From assembly GCF_023273855.1 (NCBI RefSeq), contig NZ_CP096884.1:2976001-3040000 (forward strand): a stretch of DNA of 64,000 bases, read 5' to 3'. This document shows positions 17,750 through 28,297 of this stretch, piece after piece. Origin of the DNA: Seonamhaeicola sp. ML3. Its GTDB lineage: Bacteria; Bacteroidota; Bacteroidia; Flavobacteriales; Flavobacteriaceae. A model generated the notes under the pieces. That model was not told the origin of the DNA and ran no database searches. It was given only the letters and a program-made list of their open reading frames with translations. Position 1 is the stretch's first letter, and each line of letters begins with the position of its first letter. A program made the translations under genes and the position numbers.

Positions 17750-18876
17750 AAGTAGGGGGTTTTTGAGATTATATCTAGAATTCTTTCTAGATCGTTTTGG
17801 GTTAAGTTTGATCCACTTGGTAAGCAAAGACCTTTATTAAAAAGATTCTCTGATACACCGTTAGTGAAATTTAAGTATTTTTTGAATACGGGTTGGGTGT
17901 GCATAGGCTTCCAAAGTGGCCTAGACTCAATATCTTCTTTTAGTAAAGCTAAACGAATTTCTTCTCTCATTTCGAAAGAACTTGTTTCTATACAAGTCAA
18001 CCATCTATTAGAGAAATATCCACTTGGTTCATTTAGAAAATTAATTGACTTGTAACCTGATAGGTTAGCTTCGTAAAACGAATAGTTTTTTCTTCTGGCT
18101 TCTACTCTATCATTTAATACTTCCATTTGTCCCCTTCCTATACCGGCTACAACATTACTCATTCTATAATTATAGCCAATAGTGGAATGTTGGTAATGTG
18201 GGGCTTCATCACGAGCTTGAGTAGATAGGAATACAGCCTCATCTTTTAGTTCTTTAGTTTTAGTAATCAGGGCTCCGCCTCCAGAAGTTGTGATTATCTT
18301 GTTGCCATTGAAAGACAAAATACCCATGTCTGCTAGGGTTCCACAAGGTCTGTTAAAATAATTACTGCCAAGAGCTTCAGCACTATCTTCAATTACTGGT
18401 ATTTCATATTTTCTTGCAATTTCATTTAACTCATCGGCCTTGTAAGGCATTCCATATAAATGAACAGCAATAATGGCTTTGGGCTTTTTATTCTTTTCAA
18501 TCCTGTCTTTAATCGCTATTTCTAAAAGTTCGGGTGAAATATTCCAAGTATCTGTCTCACTGTCTATAAAAACAGGTGTAGCACCTAAATATAGTATTGG
18601 ATTTGCAGAGGCAGAAAAAGTAAAACTTTGACATAGCACTTCGTCTCCTCTTGTTACGCCTAATAAAGCTAGAGCTAGGTGTATAGAAGCTGTTCCTGAA
18701 CTCAAAGCTGCTATATGTCTGTTTTCACCGAGATAGTTTTCAATATCATTCTCAAAACCATTAACATTGGGACCAAGAGGAGCTATCCAATTGGTGTCAA
18801 AAGCTTGCTCTACAAACTTTCGTTCTGACCCTCCCATGTGAGGTGATGATAAATATATCTTAGTTTTGGTCAACAT
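17746..18876 (-). CDS. DegT/DnrJ/EryC1-family sugar aminotransferase (PglE-like)
   Basis: The 376-residue PLP enzyme puts an amino group on a 4-keto sugar nucleotide. Marks are LSSGTASIHLAL (58-69), HLYGMP (139-144), EDSAEALGS (163-171) and the PLP-binding lysine K193 in SFNGNKIITTSGGG. The SSPHMGGSERKF opening is the form found in PglE/PseC/WbpE relatives. It is the first gene of the leftward operon and overlaps the dehydratase gene by 4 bp, so the keto product probably passes straight to it. The acetyltransferase expected next in the route is at 37655. Confidence 0.92.
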   Translation of the reverse strand: MLTKTKIYLSSPHMGGSERKFVEQAFDTNWIAPLGPNVNGFENDIENYLGENRHIAALSSGTASIHLALALLGVTRGDEVLCQSFTFSASANPILYLGATPVFIDSETDTWNISPELLEIAIKDRIEKNKKPKAIIAVHLYGMPYKADELNEIARKYEIPVIEDSAEALGSNYFNRPCGTLADMGILSFNGNKIITTSGGGALITKTKELKDEAVFLSTQARDEAPHYQHSTIGYNYRMSNVVAGIGRGQMEVLNDRVEARRKNYSFYEANLSGYKSINFLNEPSGYFSNRWLTCIETSSFEMREEIRLALLKEDIESRPLWKPMHTQPVFKKYLNFTNGVSENLFNKGLCLPSGSNLTQNDLERILDIISKTPYL

Positions 18877-19090
18877 TTTGATTAATTTGGGTTAAGAGTG
18901 GAATTTTGGGGCGTGTAGGTGTTAACCTTTCATAAATTTGAGTAGCCTTGAGTAGTTCCCTCTTCTTTTAATTTTACAAAATTCATTTAATCAATACAAA
19001 TTTTAATTCTTTACTATAAGGTTTGTTTCCCTTTATTGGTTTAGTAAAATTACTAGAGAGATTGTAATTTATAATCTCGGAAAACAAATT

Positions 19091-19228
19091 TTAAAACAAT
19101 CGAATTCTTATTTTGCTATTAATCGATTCAATATACTTTTGCGGTGTAAATTTAGTAATTGTTTTTACTCCTGAAGCTCCATATTTATTTAATTCGCCAA
19201 AATCGTATTTAAATTCGGTTAAATACAT
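19091..19228 (-). pseudogene. Possible glycosyltransferase C-terminal remnant
   Basis: A 45-codon frame opens with ATG at 19228 directly after a stop codon and reads FGELNKYGASGVKTITKFTP, then QKYIES. This pattern looks like the C-terminal helix region of family-4 glycosyltransferases. No matching coding sequence continues upstream in any frame. It may be a decayed tail left by gene loss, or chance. Confidence 0.2.
19113..19141 (+). promoter_or_regulatory. Strong-consensus promoter in the EPS intergenic region
   Basis: TTG (19113-19115, within TTTTG) and TACTTTTG (19134-19141) are 18 bases apart, an excellent Bacteroidota promoter. It points towards the rightward EPS operon, leaving a leader of roughly 340 bases before the ATG at 19492. 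Confidence 0.6.
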
Positions 19229-19491
19229 TTAAACAGTATTTACAAAGAAAATGTGTGCGTATCGTCGATTTTAGATGCAAAAACTAAATGGGTTTAACAG
19301 CATCTAACTTTTATTAAGCTATCTAACCTGCCAAAAACTTATATGAATATTCTATATAAATACAAACTGGAATTATCTACATGTTACAACAAGTATTAGG
19401 CTGAATAATTCAAATGCTAAAAACTAATTATTTTTGATTTAAATATATTTTCACATATTTGCTAATATTTCTTAAAAAGTCCCAATAATTT

Positions 19492-20550
19492 ATGAGCATA
19501 GATAAACAAAATAGCAAACAAAAAATACTTATCACCGGAGCTGCTGGTTTTATAGGTTTTCATCTATCAAAAGTTTTAATAGAAAATGGCCACTCAGTTG
19601 TGGGATTAGATAATATAAACGATTATTATGATGTAGGTCTAAAATACTCTAGATTGGAAGAGTTAGGCATTGATAGAGATTTGGCATCTGAATTTAATAA
19701 GCACTCAAAAAGTGAAAAAAGCAATCTTTTTAGTTTTGTTAGAATGAATCTTGAAGATAGAGAAAATCTACCAAAACTTTTTGAAGGTGAAAATTTTGAC
19801 ATGGTCTGTAACTTAGCAGCTCAGGCAGGTGTTCGTTACAGTTTAGAAAACCCGGAGTCTTATGTAGATTCTAATCTTGTTGGGTTTTTAAACATACTAG
19901 AATGCTGCAGGAACTACAATATAAAACACTTAGTTTATGCAAGTAGTTCGAGCGTATATGGTTTAAATAAAGAGATACCGTTTTCAACAAAGCACAGTGT
20001 AGACAACCCGATAAGCCTTTACGCTGCAACAAAAAAGAGTAATGAGTTAATGGCTCACACTTACAGTCATCTTTACAAATTCCCTACCACTGGATTGAGG
20101 TTTTTTACTGTATATGGACCGTGGGGAAGACCTGACATGGCTATGTTTCTATTTACAGAGGCCATTGTAAATAACAGTCCTATAAAAGTGTTTAATTATG
20201 GTAAGATGGAAAGAGATTTCACTTATATCGATGACATAGTTGAAGGTATTGTTAGAATACTTGAAAAAAACACAGAACCTCGTATTACAGAAGAAGAACA
20301 GTTGTACAAAATATATAATATAGGAAATAATAATTCTGTTAAACTTCTAGATTTTATTAAAGAAATAGAACAAAATCTGGGAGTTGAAGCTAAAAAGAAT
20401 ATGATGCCCATACAACCCGGAGATGTTGAACGTACATGGGCAAATGTAGATGACTTAATGAGGGATTATAATTATCGTCCCAACACATCTATTAAAGATG
20501 GGGTAAAAGTGTTCATTAACTGGTATAAAGAGTATTATAACGTGGGTTGA
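19492..20550 (+). CDS. UDP-glucuronate 4-epimerase-like SDR enzyme
   Basis: The 352-residue extended short-chain dehydrogenase has ITGAAGFIGFHL (14-25), GLDNINDYYD, NLAAQAGVRYS, the Ser-Tyr-Lys set (SSSSVYG and YAATKK), TGLRFFTVYGPWGRPDMA and FTYIDDIVEG. The NDYYD and QAGVRYSLENP motifs are those of UDP-glucuronate 4-epimerases (UDP-GlcA to UDP-GalA). The two uronate-forming dehydrogenases encoded downstream fit this. It is the first gene of the rightward EPS arm. Confidence 0.88.
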   Translation: MSIDKQNSKQKILITGAAGFIGFHLSKVLIENGHSVVGLDNINDYYDVGLKYSRLEELGIDRDLASEFNKHSKSEKSNLFSFVRMNLEDRENLPKLFEGENFDMVCNLAAQAGVRYSLENPESYVDSNLVGFLNILECCRNYNIKHLVYASSSSVYGLNKEIPFSTKHSVDNPISLYAATKKSNELMAHTYSHLYKFPTTGLRFFTVYGPWGRPDMAMFLFTEAIVNNSPIKVFNYGKMERDFTYIDDIVEGIVRILEKNTEPRITEEEQLYKIYNIGNNNSVKLLDFIKEIEQNLGVEAKKNMMPIQPGDVERTWANVDDLMRDYNYRPNTSIKDGVKVFINWYKEYYNVG

Positions 20551-20967
20551 TTTTACAATTGTGAAGTTCATCGTAAATAATGAGGAATCAACATGATTTT
20601 TATTTTCATTGCGAAAATTTTTTCATCTTTGCTCAGCAAACCCAAATCTAAAAATGACCAAGTATTTACAAAAAGCTTCAAGCTCTTCAAATTATGTTGT
20701 TGTTTTCAGCTACTACAATATGCTACTTAACAACAAATCGTTACTTTTTATTTATGAGTATCCAAAACCGTCATTAGTCTTTGCTTTAAAGCAACATGGA
20801 CACAAGGTTTCCATCTTAAATACCTAAAACCAAAAACATGCCTACTATCACTGGATTCAATACTTTTATTACAAAGACAAACCAAAATATTATAAAATCG
20901 GTAAAATTCATAGATTTAGTTTTTTTACCCGTAATTAGGCAAACCAAGCAAAAATTATAAATTAAAT
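20551..20967. other. 417-bp intergenic region, no confident gene
   Basis: Between the epimerase and ugd. A frame from ATG 20654 to 20827 encodes 57 residues ending FIYEYPKPSLVFALKQHGHK, then VSILNT. This resembles the N-terminus of a family-4 glycosyltransferase and could be a truncated remnant. No Bacteroidota promoter with both boxes is visible. Confidence 0.4.
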
Positions 20968-22347
20968 ATGAAAATAGAAAAGATTTGTTGCATTGGCGCA
21001 GGCTATGTTGGTGGTCCAACAATGGCTGTCATTGCACAAAAGAACCCAAAAATAAAGGTTACAATAGTAGATATTAATTCTGATAGAATAGCTGCGTGGA
21101 ATAGTCCAGATTTATCGAAACTACCAATATACGAACCAGGTCTTGCAGAAATTATTAGCGAAACAAGAGATAAGAACCTGTTTTTTTCTACTGATGTAGA
21201 TACTGCTATCGATGAGGCAGAAATGATTTTCATTTCTGTTAATACACCTACAAAAACTTATGGTAAAGGTAAAGGGCAAGCTGCTGATTTGAAATATATT
21301 GAGCTTTGTGCGCGCAATATTGCCAAAGTAGCAACTACAGATAAAATAGTTGTTGAAAAATCAACTTTACCGGTAAGAACAGCCGAAACAATTAAAAGCA
21401 TATTACAAAATTCGGGAAATGGCATTAATTTTCATATTCTATCTAACCCTGAATTCCTTGCTGAAGGAACTGCAATTGAAGATTTATTGAGTCCAGACAG
21501 AGTACTTATAGGAGGAGAATCAGAAGAGGCTATTGAAAGTCTAGCAAATGTTTACGCTAGTTGGGTTTCTCAGAATCAAATTTTAAGAACAAATCTTTGG
21601 TCTTCAGAACTGTCAAAACTAACTGCAAATGCTTTTTTAGCTCAGCGTGTATCATCTATCAATGCCATTTCAGAATTATGTGAACATACTGAAGCCAATG
21701 TTGATGAAGTGGCCAAAGCTATAGGTATGGATTCTAGAATAGGATCTAAATTCTTAAAAGCATCTGTGGGATTTGGGGGTTCTTGTTTTCAAAAAGACAT
21801 TCTTAATCTTGTATACATATCAAGGAGTTATGGACTTAATGAGGTTGCTGATTATTGGGAACAGGTTATAATTATGAATGACCACCAAAAAAGAAGATTT
21901 TCAGATAAATTGATTAAAACTTTATATAACACAGTATCTGGTAAAAAGATTTCAATATTGGGATGGGCATTTAAAAAAGACACTAACGATACTAGAGAGT
22001 CGGCAGCAATTTATGTTACAGATCACCTTCTTAATGAACAAGCTTTAGTGTCGGTTTATGACCCGAAAGTCCCAGAACAAAAAGTTTATTCAGATTTAAA
22101 TTACCTGAACAGTAGGACTGAACAGGAAAATGAAGATTTCGTAACTGTTGATAAATCGCCTTACAGTGCATTAAAAGGATCTCATGCAGTTGCAATTATG
22201 ACTGAATGGGATGAATTTAAAGAATATGATTGGGAAAAAATATATTCAGAAATGAAAAAACCAGCTTTTATATTTGATGGCCGAAATATATTGAATAAAG
22301 GCAAAATGCAAGATATTGGTTTTGAATATTACTCCATCGGACAATAA
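20968..22347 (+). CDS. ugd: UDP-glucose 6-dehydrogenase (eukaryote-like type)
   Basis: The 459-residue enzyme oxidises UDP-glucose to UDP-glucuronate with two NAD. It opens [19 protein letters not shown] and has [30 protein letters not shown] and the catalytic cysteine in [10 protein letters not shown]. The C-terminal UDP-binding domain carries [14 protein letters not shown]. The GPTMAVIA and FQKD motifs are those of the longer animal/plant-like class rather than the short bacterial Ugd. Its product is the natural substrate of the epimerase encoded upstream. The VipA-like dehydrogenase gene follows after 8 bp. Confidence 0.93.
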   Translation: MKIEKICCIGAGYVGGPTMAVIAQKNPKIKVTIVDINSDRIAAWNSPDLSKLPIYEPGLAEIISETRDKNLFFSTDVDTAIDEAEMIFISVNTPTKTYGKGKGQAADLKYIELCARNIAKVATTDKIVVEKSTLPVRTAETIKSILQNSGNGINFHILSNPEFLAEGTAIEDLLSPDRVLIGGESEEAIESLANVYASWVSQNQILRTNLWSSELSKLTANAFLAQRVSSINAISELCEHTEANVDEVAKAIGMDSRIGSKFLKASVGFGGSCFQKDILNLVYISRSYGLNEVADYWEQVIIMNDHQKRRFSDKLIKTLYNTVSGKKISILGWAFKKDTNDTRESAAIYVTDHLLNEQALVSVYDPKVPEQKVYSDLNYLNSRTEQENEDFVTVDKSPYSALKGSHAVAIMTEWDEFKEYDWEKIYSEMKKPAFIFDGRNILNKGKMQDIGFEYYSIGQ

Positions 22348-22355
22348 TAATATTT

Positions 22356-23660
22356 ATGAATAACCCGAAAATTTCAATAATAGGTTTAGGTTATGTTGGA
22401 TTACCACTAGCAAGCCTTTTTGCTACTAAGTACAATGTTATTGGGTTTGATATAAATCAAGAAAGAGTTAATCAGTTAAAAAGAGGTATTGATGTTACTC
22501 TAGAAGTCACTGAGTCTCAGCTCAAAAAAGTTGCAAGAACAAATATTGACTTGAATGGTAGTGGCCTTTTTTTCACTACTTCTACAGAAGATTTAAGAGG
22601 TTCAAATTTCTATATAGTGACGGTACCTACCCCGGTTGACAAAAATAAGGTCCCGGACTTAACAGCATTATACAAATCTAGTGAGACTATCGGGAAAGTC
22701 TTATCCAAAGGGGGCATAGTTATATTTGAGTCTACTGTATTCCCTGGTGCAACTGAAGAGAAATGTATTCCTATTATTGAGAAAATCAGTGGTCTTAAAT
22801 ACAATGTAGATTTTTTTGCTGGATATTCACCAGAGCGGATTAATCCGGGTGATAAAGAACATACTATTGACAAGATAGTTAAAGTAATATCTGGGTCAAC
22901 TATAGAGACTAGAGAAAAGATAAAAAGTCTTTACGCCTCGGTAATCACAGCGGGAATTCATACAGCACCATCGATAAAAGTTGCAGAAGCTGCTAAAGTT
23001 ATTGAAAATACCCAAAGAGATATAAATATTGCTTTTATAAATGAACTAACTAAAATATTCAATTTATTGGATATAGATATTTATGACGTCCTGGAAGCTG
23101 CAGGGACAAAGTGGAATTTCCTTCCATTTAAACCAGGCCTTGTCGGTGGCCACTGTATAGGAGTAGACCCTTATTATCTTGCACAAAAATCAAAAGAATT
23201 AGGGTATCATCCAGAAATAATATTAGCGGGTAGACGAATAAACGACAGCATGGGGCAGTACATAGCCTCAGAAATAATAAAGTTGATGATCAAAAATGAT
23301 ATTTTGGTAAATGGAGCTAATATTTTAATTCTTGGAATTACATTCAAAGAAAATTGTACAGATGTTAGAAATACTAAAGTTATTGATCTCGTAAATGAAT
23401 TGAATACTTATGGTACACATACTTCTGTTTTCGATCCTTGGGCTAATTACCAGGAAGTGAAGAAGGAATATGGTATAGAGATGATTAAATCACCTGCTAG
23501 CTTATCTGAAAAAAAATATCAAGTTATTGTTTTAGCTGTTGCTCATGAGGAATTTATCAATCTAAACTTTAATGAATTATTATATCAAGATGGTATAATC
23601 TATGATTTAAAAGGAGTTTTGAAAAAAAGACAAAATAATATTAGCTCCAATGAAAATTAA
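22356..23660 (+). CDS. UDP-N-acetyl-hexosamine 6-dehydrogenase (TviB/WbpO-like)
   Basis: The 434-residue nucleotide-sugar dehydrogenase has [12 protein letters not shown] (8-19), [29 protein letters not shown], the residues [14 protein letters not shown], and the catalytic cysteine in [23 protein letters not shown] and the ENTQRD motif mark the TviB/WbpO/VipA group that makes UDP-GalNAc-uronate or UDP-GlcNAc-uronate. It is not redundant with the ugd-type enzyme just upstream. It overlaps the Wzx gene by 11 bp, so coupling is likely. Confidence 0.9.
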   Translation: MNNPKISIIGLGYVGLPLASLFATKYNVIGFDINQERVNQLKRGIDVTLEVTESQLKKVARTNIDLNGSGLFFTTSTEDLRGSNFYIVTVPTPVDKNKVPDLTALYKSSETIGKVLSKGGIVIFESTVFPGATEEKCIPIIEKISGLKYNVDFFAGYSPERINPGDKEHTIDKIVKVISGSTIETREKIKSLYASVITAGIHTAPSIKVAEAAKVIENTQRDINIAFINELTKIFNLLDIDIYDVLEAAGTKWNFLPFKPGLVGGHCIGVDPYYLAQKSKELGYHPEIILAGRRINDSMGQYIASEIIKLMIKNDILVNGANILILGITFKENCTDVRNTKVIDLVNELNTYGTHTSVFDPWANYQEVKKEYGIEMIKSPASLSEKKYQVIVLAVAHEEFINLNFNELLYQDGIIYDLKGVLKKRQNNISSNEN

Positions 23661-25170
23661 TCAGTTAAAAGGAGGAGCAGCTCTATCATATATAAATATT
23701 TTTCTAACTAATATAGTTGGTTTATTTCTAACACCTTTCATTATTAGGTCTCTTGGAAGTGCCGAGTATGGATTATACACCATGATAGGTGCATTAGTTG
23801 GTTACATGAGTGTATTGGACTTCGGATTGAACAATACAGTGATTAGATATGTTGCTAAATATAAGGCAAATAATGACAAAAAGGGCGAGGAAAACTTTTT
23901 AGCACATAGCTTTATAATGTATATTTTTATCTCAATATTAATTGGAATTATTGGAACTGCAATATACTTTAACTTAGATAAGATTTATTCAGAAACATTA
24001 TCAATAGAGCAAATGAATATGGCGAAAATAATGATGAGTATACTAATACTCAATTTATCCATTTCTTTGCCAGGAGGAGCATTTACAGGTATTTGTTACG
24101 GTTATGAAGAGTTTATTTTACCAAAAGTCGTCAATATTATTCGCTATGTTTTAAGGAGTGTTCTTGTTGTTGCAATACTAGTTTATGGAGGAGATGCTAT
24201 TGGTCTGGTTGTGTTAGATACAATTCTAAATTTAGTAGTCATATTCATTAATATTATAATCGTGTTTAAAATCTTAAAAGTGAAAATTAAGATGCACAAA
24301 TTCAACAAATCACTTTTTGGAGATATTCTAAAGTTTTCCTTATGGATTTTTTCTTTTGCAATTGTCCATCAGCTTAGGTGGCAATTTGGGCAATTTATAA
24401 TTGGTTTATATTATTCAACATCTATTGTGGCTATATATGCAGTTGGCATAACTTTAGGGAATTACTATGGGTCTTTTTCAAATGCTATTGCTTCTGTTTT
24501 TTTACCAAAAGCAATACAAATGACTGTAAAGGAAATTCCCCAAAAAGAACTTACAGATACATTTATAAAAATATCTAGAATAATACTAATTGTTTTACTT
24601 TATATTCTTGGTGCATTTGTAATTGTCGGCAAAGACTTTGTATTCTTTTGGGTTGGTGATGAATACCATTTGGCTTATTATTATGCTCTAGTAATAATGA
24701 TTGGTCTAACCCCTATTCTATCTCAAGGTTTTGCAAATAATATCTTAGAGGCAAAAAATTTAATGTCGTATAGGGGAAAACTACTCCTAGGATTAACAAT
24801 ATCAGGAACAATTTTAAGTGTTTTTATTGCTAAAAGATACGGGGTCATGGAATTGATATTTACTGTAGTTTTCTTTCTATTATTAGAAAGATTAATTATG
24901 ATTCCTTATTACAAAGAAAAAGCCAATTTAGATATGAAAAGATATTACAAAGAAATAACCCCTCTTTTTTTGGCTACTATTTTGATTACTGTGTTATATG
25001 TTTTTCTAAATAGCTTTTTGCCAGAAAAGAACCTCTACGTTTTTATCTTAGTATCATTTATATATTCTATTACGTACATTATTGTTATACAAAAAATTAT
25101 GACCGACTATGAAAGGTCATTTCTTAAAAAATCTATCAAAAAAATATCCGCAACCATATATAAGAAATAA
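23650..25170 (+). CDS. Wzx-like oligosaccharide flippase
   Basis: The 506-residue integral membrane protein of the polysaccharide-transporter (MATE-like) superfamily moves undecaprenyl-linked repeat units across the inner membrane. The N-terminus [20 protein letters not shown] begins the first of about 12-14 helices, and SAEYGLYTM and [16 protein letters not shown] are typical loops. It overlaps the dehydrogenase gene by 11 bp and is followed 5 bp later by a glycosyltransferase gene. A second flippase gene is at 57131. Confidence 0.9.
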   Translation: MKINQLKGGAALSYINIFLTNIVGLFLTPFIIRSLGSAEYGLYTMIGALVGYMSVLDFGLNNTVIRYVAKYKANNDKKGEENFLAHSFIMYIFISILIGIIGTAIYFNLDKIYSETLSIEQMNMAKIMMSILILNLSISLPGGAFTGICYGYEEFILPKVVNIIRYVLRSVLVVAILVYGGDAIGLVVLDTILNLVVIFINIIIVFKILKVKIKMHKFNKSLFGDILKFSLWIFSFAIVHQLRWQFGQFIIGLYYSTSIVAIYAVGITLGNYYGSFSNAIASVFLPKAIQMTVKEIPQKELTDTFIKISRIILIVLLYILGAFVIVGKDFVFFWVGDEYHLAYYYALVIMIGLTPILSQGFANNILEAKNLMSYRGKLLLGLTISGTILSVFIAKRYGVMELIFTVVFFLLLERLIMIPYYKEKANLDMKRYYKEITPLFLATILITVLYVFLNSFLPEKNLYVFILVSFIYSITYIIVIQKIMTDYERSFLKKSIKKISATIYKK

Positions 25171-25175
25171 TTTTT

Positions 25176-26219
25176 ATGGAGGTAATTATATCTATCATCA
25201 TCCCTATATATAACACAGAGCACTTTTTGGAAAGATGTCTTGATTCTGTGCAAAACCAAACCTTTAAGGATTTTGAAGTGATTTTGGTTGATGATGGATC
25301 TACAGATAATTCCAAAACCAAATGTTCAAAATATGTTGAGGGTGATTCAAGGTTTAAATATTTTTATCAAAACAATAAGGGTAGATCATCTGCCATAAAC
25401 TTAGGTTATACTTTCACAAGGGGAAAATATATGTTAATTATTGATAGTGATGACCATATCACTCCAAATTTGTTAGATATAGCCTACAGCACTTCAATTC
25501 ATCATTCTGTTGATATTGTTAACTATTCTCATTATTATGTTAAAGACGGTTTTGAAGAAAAATGTCAATCACCATTACCTAAGGATGTCATAATTGATAA
25601 CGACACTATAAAAGATTTGTTAAAAACAAGTTTTCCAGATAAACATAAATTACTATGGTTCACATGGTTGAATTTAATAAAAAAGGACTTACTTGACACT
25701 CATAACATTTTACATGATGAGTCTGTGAATTTTTGTGTTGATTCTATTTTTAATTTAGAATGCTTTCTTAATGCAGAAAAGATATATTCTATAAGCGATC
25801 CACTGTATTATTATGAATATAATGAATATTCGATGACTCAAGAGCATTACAAATCTGGATTACTACAAAAGATAACAAATCAATTTCTAGCAAGAATAAG
25901 TATTCACGAAAAATATAATTTAACTAGTTCAGACTACAAATCTGAGATTGCAAGTTATTACATAGAACATAGTCTATTCTTCATTTTGAACAATGAAAAA
26001 AAGTCACCTAAAAAACTGGACTTCAAAATACTATCAGAAATTAGAAAATCAATGATTTATGATTTTAGCTTTGATTATTACAAGAAGTATTCTGCTAAGA
26101 TGAACTTGAAACAAAAAACAATTGTGTTTCTTTTCAAACATAATAGATTGAAAATACTTGCTTTTTTACTTAGATTATTTACTAACAATTCAAAAATCCA
26201 AAGGCGATTTAACAACTAA
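25176..26219 (+). CDS. Family 2 glycosyltransferase
   Basis: The 347-residue GT-A enzyme has IISIIIPIYNTEHFLERCLDS at the N-terminus, the nucleotide-binding VDDGSTDNS (about 39-47) and DSDD (about 91-94). The C-terminal 150 residues are variable and lack membrane helices. It adds one sugar to the lipid-linked repeat unit at the cytoplasmic face; donor and acceptor cannot be read. Packed 5 bp after Wzx. Confidence 0.9.
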   Translation: MEVIISIIIPIYNTEHFLERCLDSVQNQTFKDFEVILVDDGSTDNSKTKCSKYVEGDSRFKYFYQNNKGRSSAINLGYTFTRGKYMLIIDSDDHITPNLLDIAYSTSIHHSVDIVNYSHYYVKDGFEEKCQSPLPKDVIIDNDTIKDLLKTSFPDKHKLLWFTWLNLIKKDLLDTHNILHDESVNFCVDSIFNLECFLNAEKIYSISDPLYYYEYNEYSMTQEHYKSGLLQKITNQFLARISIHEKYNLTSSDYKSEIASYYIEHSLFFILNNEKKSPKKLDFKILSEIRKSMIYDFSFDYYKKYSAKMNLKQKTIVFLFKHNRLKILAFLLRLFTNNSKIQRRFNN

Positions 26220-26260
26220 GAAGCCATTTGTTTTTACATAAAACCAAACTTATCAAAAAA

Positions 26261-27307
26261 ATGATAAACATAATAAAGAAAATAATTCCACTAGAACTTA
26301 AGTTTAAAGTAAGATTGCTTTTGTTAAAGTTAAAGCCCACCAATGGACTTGGCTTAAGTTCAAATTCGAGCAAAGTTAAACGCATCTATATTTTTTTATC
26401 TGCCGATTATGGCAACTTAGGAGATGTCGCTATAACTTATGCTCAGCATAAATTTTTAAAAGAAAAATATCCAGATTTTCTGGTTACCGAAATCCCAATA
26501 AGCAATACATTAAATGGAATAGAATTTGTTAAGAGAAAAATAAACAAAACTGACATAGTAACTACTGTAGGCGGTGGTAATATGGGTGACCTCTACCCTA
26601 TGATAGAATTGTTCCGACAACTGGTTATTGAAAATTTTAAAGATAACCCTATAATTGCTTTTCCTCAAACCGCTGATTTCGAACATTCTTCAGCATTAAA
26701 AAAAGCAATAAAGAGATATTCAAAACATAAAAATCTAACTCTTATAGCAAGAGAGCAAAAGACTTTTGAGTTTTTTAAAACTTATTTTGATAAAAACAAT
26801 ATTCTGCTTACTCCAGATATTGTTTTAAGTTTAGATAAAGTCAAACCCCTTAGAACACGAAAGGGAGCTATCATATGTTTAAGAGACGACAAAGAAAAAA
26901 AACTTACACAAGATCAAGACAATGTTTTAAAGACAATTATTGAAGATAATTTCGAAACATTTAAACACAGAGACACTCATATAGGTGGTGAAAATCTTTC
27001 GTTGTTCAACCGTGTCAAGGCATTACACCTAATTTGGGATGATTTTAAAAGTGCTGAGTTGATAATTACAGATCGTTTGCATGGAATGATTTTTTCATAC
27101 ATAACAGGAACACCAGCATTAGTCTTTTTAAACAATAATCATAAAGTAAAATCCTCTTACCATTGGATTAATTCAGCATCACATATCAAACTTGTGGACG
27201 AGTTTTCTGTTGAGAACATTAAAAAATCCATAAACGAATTGAAAAAGATTGATAATGTTACGCAGCTAAAAAACATGTCTCACCTTTACAATGTTATTGT
27301 TAAATAA
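26261..27307 (+). CDS. Polysaccharide pyruvyl transferase family protein
   Basis: The 348-residue protein carries the family marks SADYGNLGDVAITYAQ, VTTVGGGNMGDLYPM, FPQTADF, TPDIVLSLD and the C-terminal ITDRLHGMIFS. The family transfers pyruvate from phosphoenolpyruvate to a sugar as a ketal (CsaB/EpsO/WcaK relatives), adding negative charge. The ATG at 26261 is chosen over the upstream TTG at 26228 because it gives the compact MINIIKKIIPLE start and a 41-bp gap from the previous gene. Confidence 0.88.
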   Translation: MINIIKKIIPLELKFKVRLLLLKLKPTNGLGLSSNSSKVKRIYIFLSADYGNLGDVAITYAQHKFLKEKYPDFLVTEIPISNTLNGIEFVKRKINKTDIVTTVGGGNMGDLYPMIELFRQLVIENFKDNPIIAFPQTADFEHSSALKKAIKRYSKHKNLTLIAREQKTFEFFKTYFDKNNILLTPDIVLSLDKVKPLRTRKGAIICLRDDKEKKLTQDQDNVLKTIIEDNFETFKHRDTHIGGENLSLFNRVKALHLIWDDFKSAELIITDRLHGMIFSYITGTPALVFLNNNHKVKSSYHWINSASHIKLVDEFSVENIKKSINELKKIDNVTQLKNMSHLYNVIVK

Positions 27308-27319
27308 AAAACAAATGAT

Positions 27320-28291
27320 ATGAAAATTCCTGAATTATCAATTGTTATACCTGTTTACAATGTAGCTTCATATTTAGATAAATGTGTACGTAGTTGCTAT
27401 GAACAGGATATTCCAAAAGATGCTTATGAAATAATTTTAGTCAATGATGGGTCTACAGACAATAGTCTGGAAATTTGTGAATCTCTAAAAAAAGAATTTC
27501 AATCCTTAATAATAATTTCTCAAGAAAATAAAGGTTTAAGTGGAGCTAGAAACACAGGCCTGAGTGCTGCCAAAGGTGAATATGTGTGGTTTGTTGATTC
27601 TGATGATTGGATTGAAAAAAACACATTAGCAGAAATCATTAATGTATTAAAATCTAAAGTAGATCTGGCGTGGTTAGGCCATGACACATGGTCTGGTGGT
27701 AAAACTGAAAAAGAATTTGTGCCACTAGAAATCAATCAACCCGTTAGTGGTACAGACTTTTTCACTAACCATTTAAACAACTTATTTTACATTTGGAAAT
27801 TTATATATCGTCGAGATTTTCTAATTGAAAACGATTTGAATTTTCTTGAAGGAATTCTCTATGAAGACTTGGAATTTACACCACGTGCACTATTGAAAGC
27901 CCAAACTTGTCTAACTATACCAAAGGTTATTTACCACTACCTTATTAGAGAAGGAAGTATTGCTACCAACATAAAACCTAAGAATATAGAACACAGGTTT
28001 TTTATTTTAAACGAACTTGACAAATTATTTACTTCAAATATTGAAGATGAATTCAAAGCTGGGTTAGCTAATGTAATATACAATATGATCGATTCAAGTT
28101 TAAAATTAGCTGCAAGGGCAAACATAAAGCTTCCAAAAAATTCTTTAACGACTATTAAAGTATTTAAAGGAAATAAATATTTTGAGGGTGAAAAAAATTT
28201 AAAGTACTCATTGATAACGGGTATGCCCCTTGGTTATTATCATTTTTTTAAATCCTATCATGCCTTAAGAAAAGTTATTTCAAAAAGCTAA
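27320..28291 (+). CDS. Family 2 glycosyltransferase
   Basis: The 323-residue GT-A enzyme opens with ELSIVIPVYNVASYLDKC and has VNDGSTDNS (about 40-48), NKGLSGARNTGLS and VDSDDW (about 92-97). This is the EpsJ/WaaB-like group common in EPS loci. The LYEDLEFTPRAL motif later supplies the catalytic acid. Gap of 12 bp from the pyruvyl transferase and 6 bp to the next gene. Confidence 0.9.
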   Translation: MKIPELSIVIPVYNVASYLDKCVRSCYEQDIPKDAYEIILVNDGSTDNSLEICESLKKEFQSLIIISQENKGLSGARNTGLSAAKGEYVWFVDSDDWIEKNTLAEIINVLKSKVDLAWLGHDTWSGGKTEKEFVPLEINQPVSGTDFFTNHLNNLFYIWKFIYRRDFLIENDLNFLEGILYEDLEFTPRALLKAQTCLTIPKVIYHYLIREGSIATNIKPKNIEHRFFILNELDKLFTSNIEDEFKAGLANVIYNMIDSSLKLAARANIKLPKNSLTTIKVFKGNKYFEGEKNLKYSLITGMPLGYYHFFKSYHALRKVISKS

Positions 28292-28297
28292 ATCAAT

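Larger units (their letters stand above)
18877..19491. other. 615-bp divergent intergenic region between the two EPS arms
   Basis: The region separates the leftward export/amino-sugar operon from the rightward sugar and glycosyltransferase operon. It must hold both promoters. On the plus strand there is a well-formed promoter at 19113-19141 and a further -7 box TAAATTTG at 18933-18940; both lie far from the ATG at 19492, so a long leader is likely. I find no TAnnTTTG box for the leftward operon. A 45-codon minus-strand frame (19091-19228) reads like a gene remnant. Confidence 0.6.

Noticed and set aside
20654-20827. 57-residue gene between epimerase and ugd
   Set aside because: No promoter and no recognisable complete domain. 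It may be a glycosyltransferase fragment, so it is noted only in the intergenic entry.
20968-23660. Tandem duplication of one UDP-glucose dehydrogenase
   Set aside because: The two proteins belong to different classes by their catalytic and substrate motifs, so they are not redundant copies.
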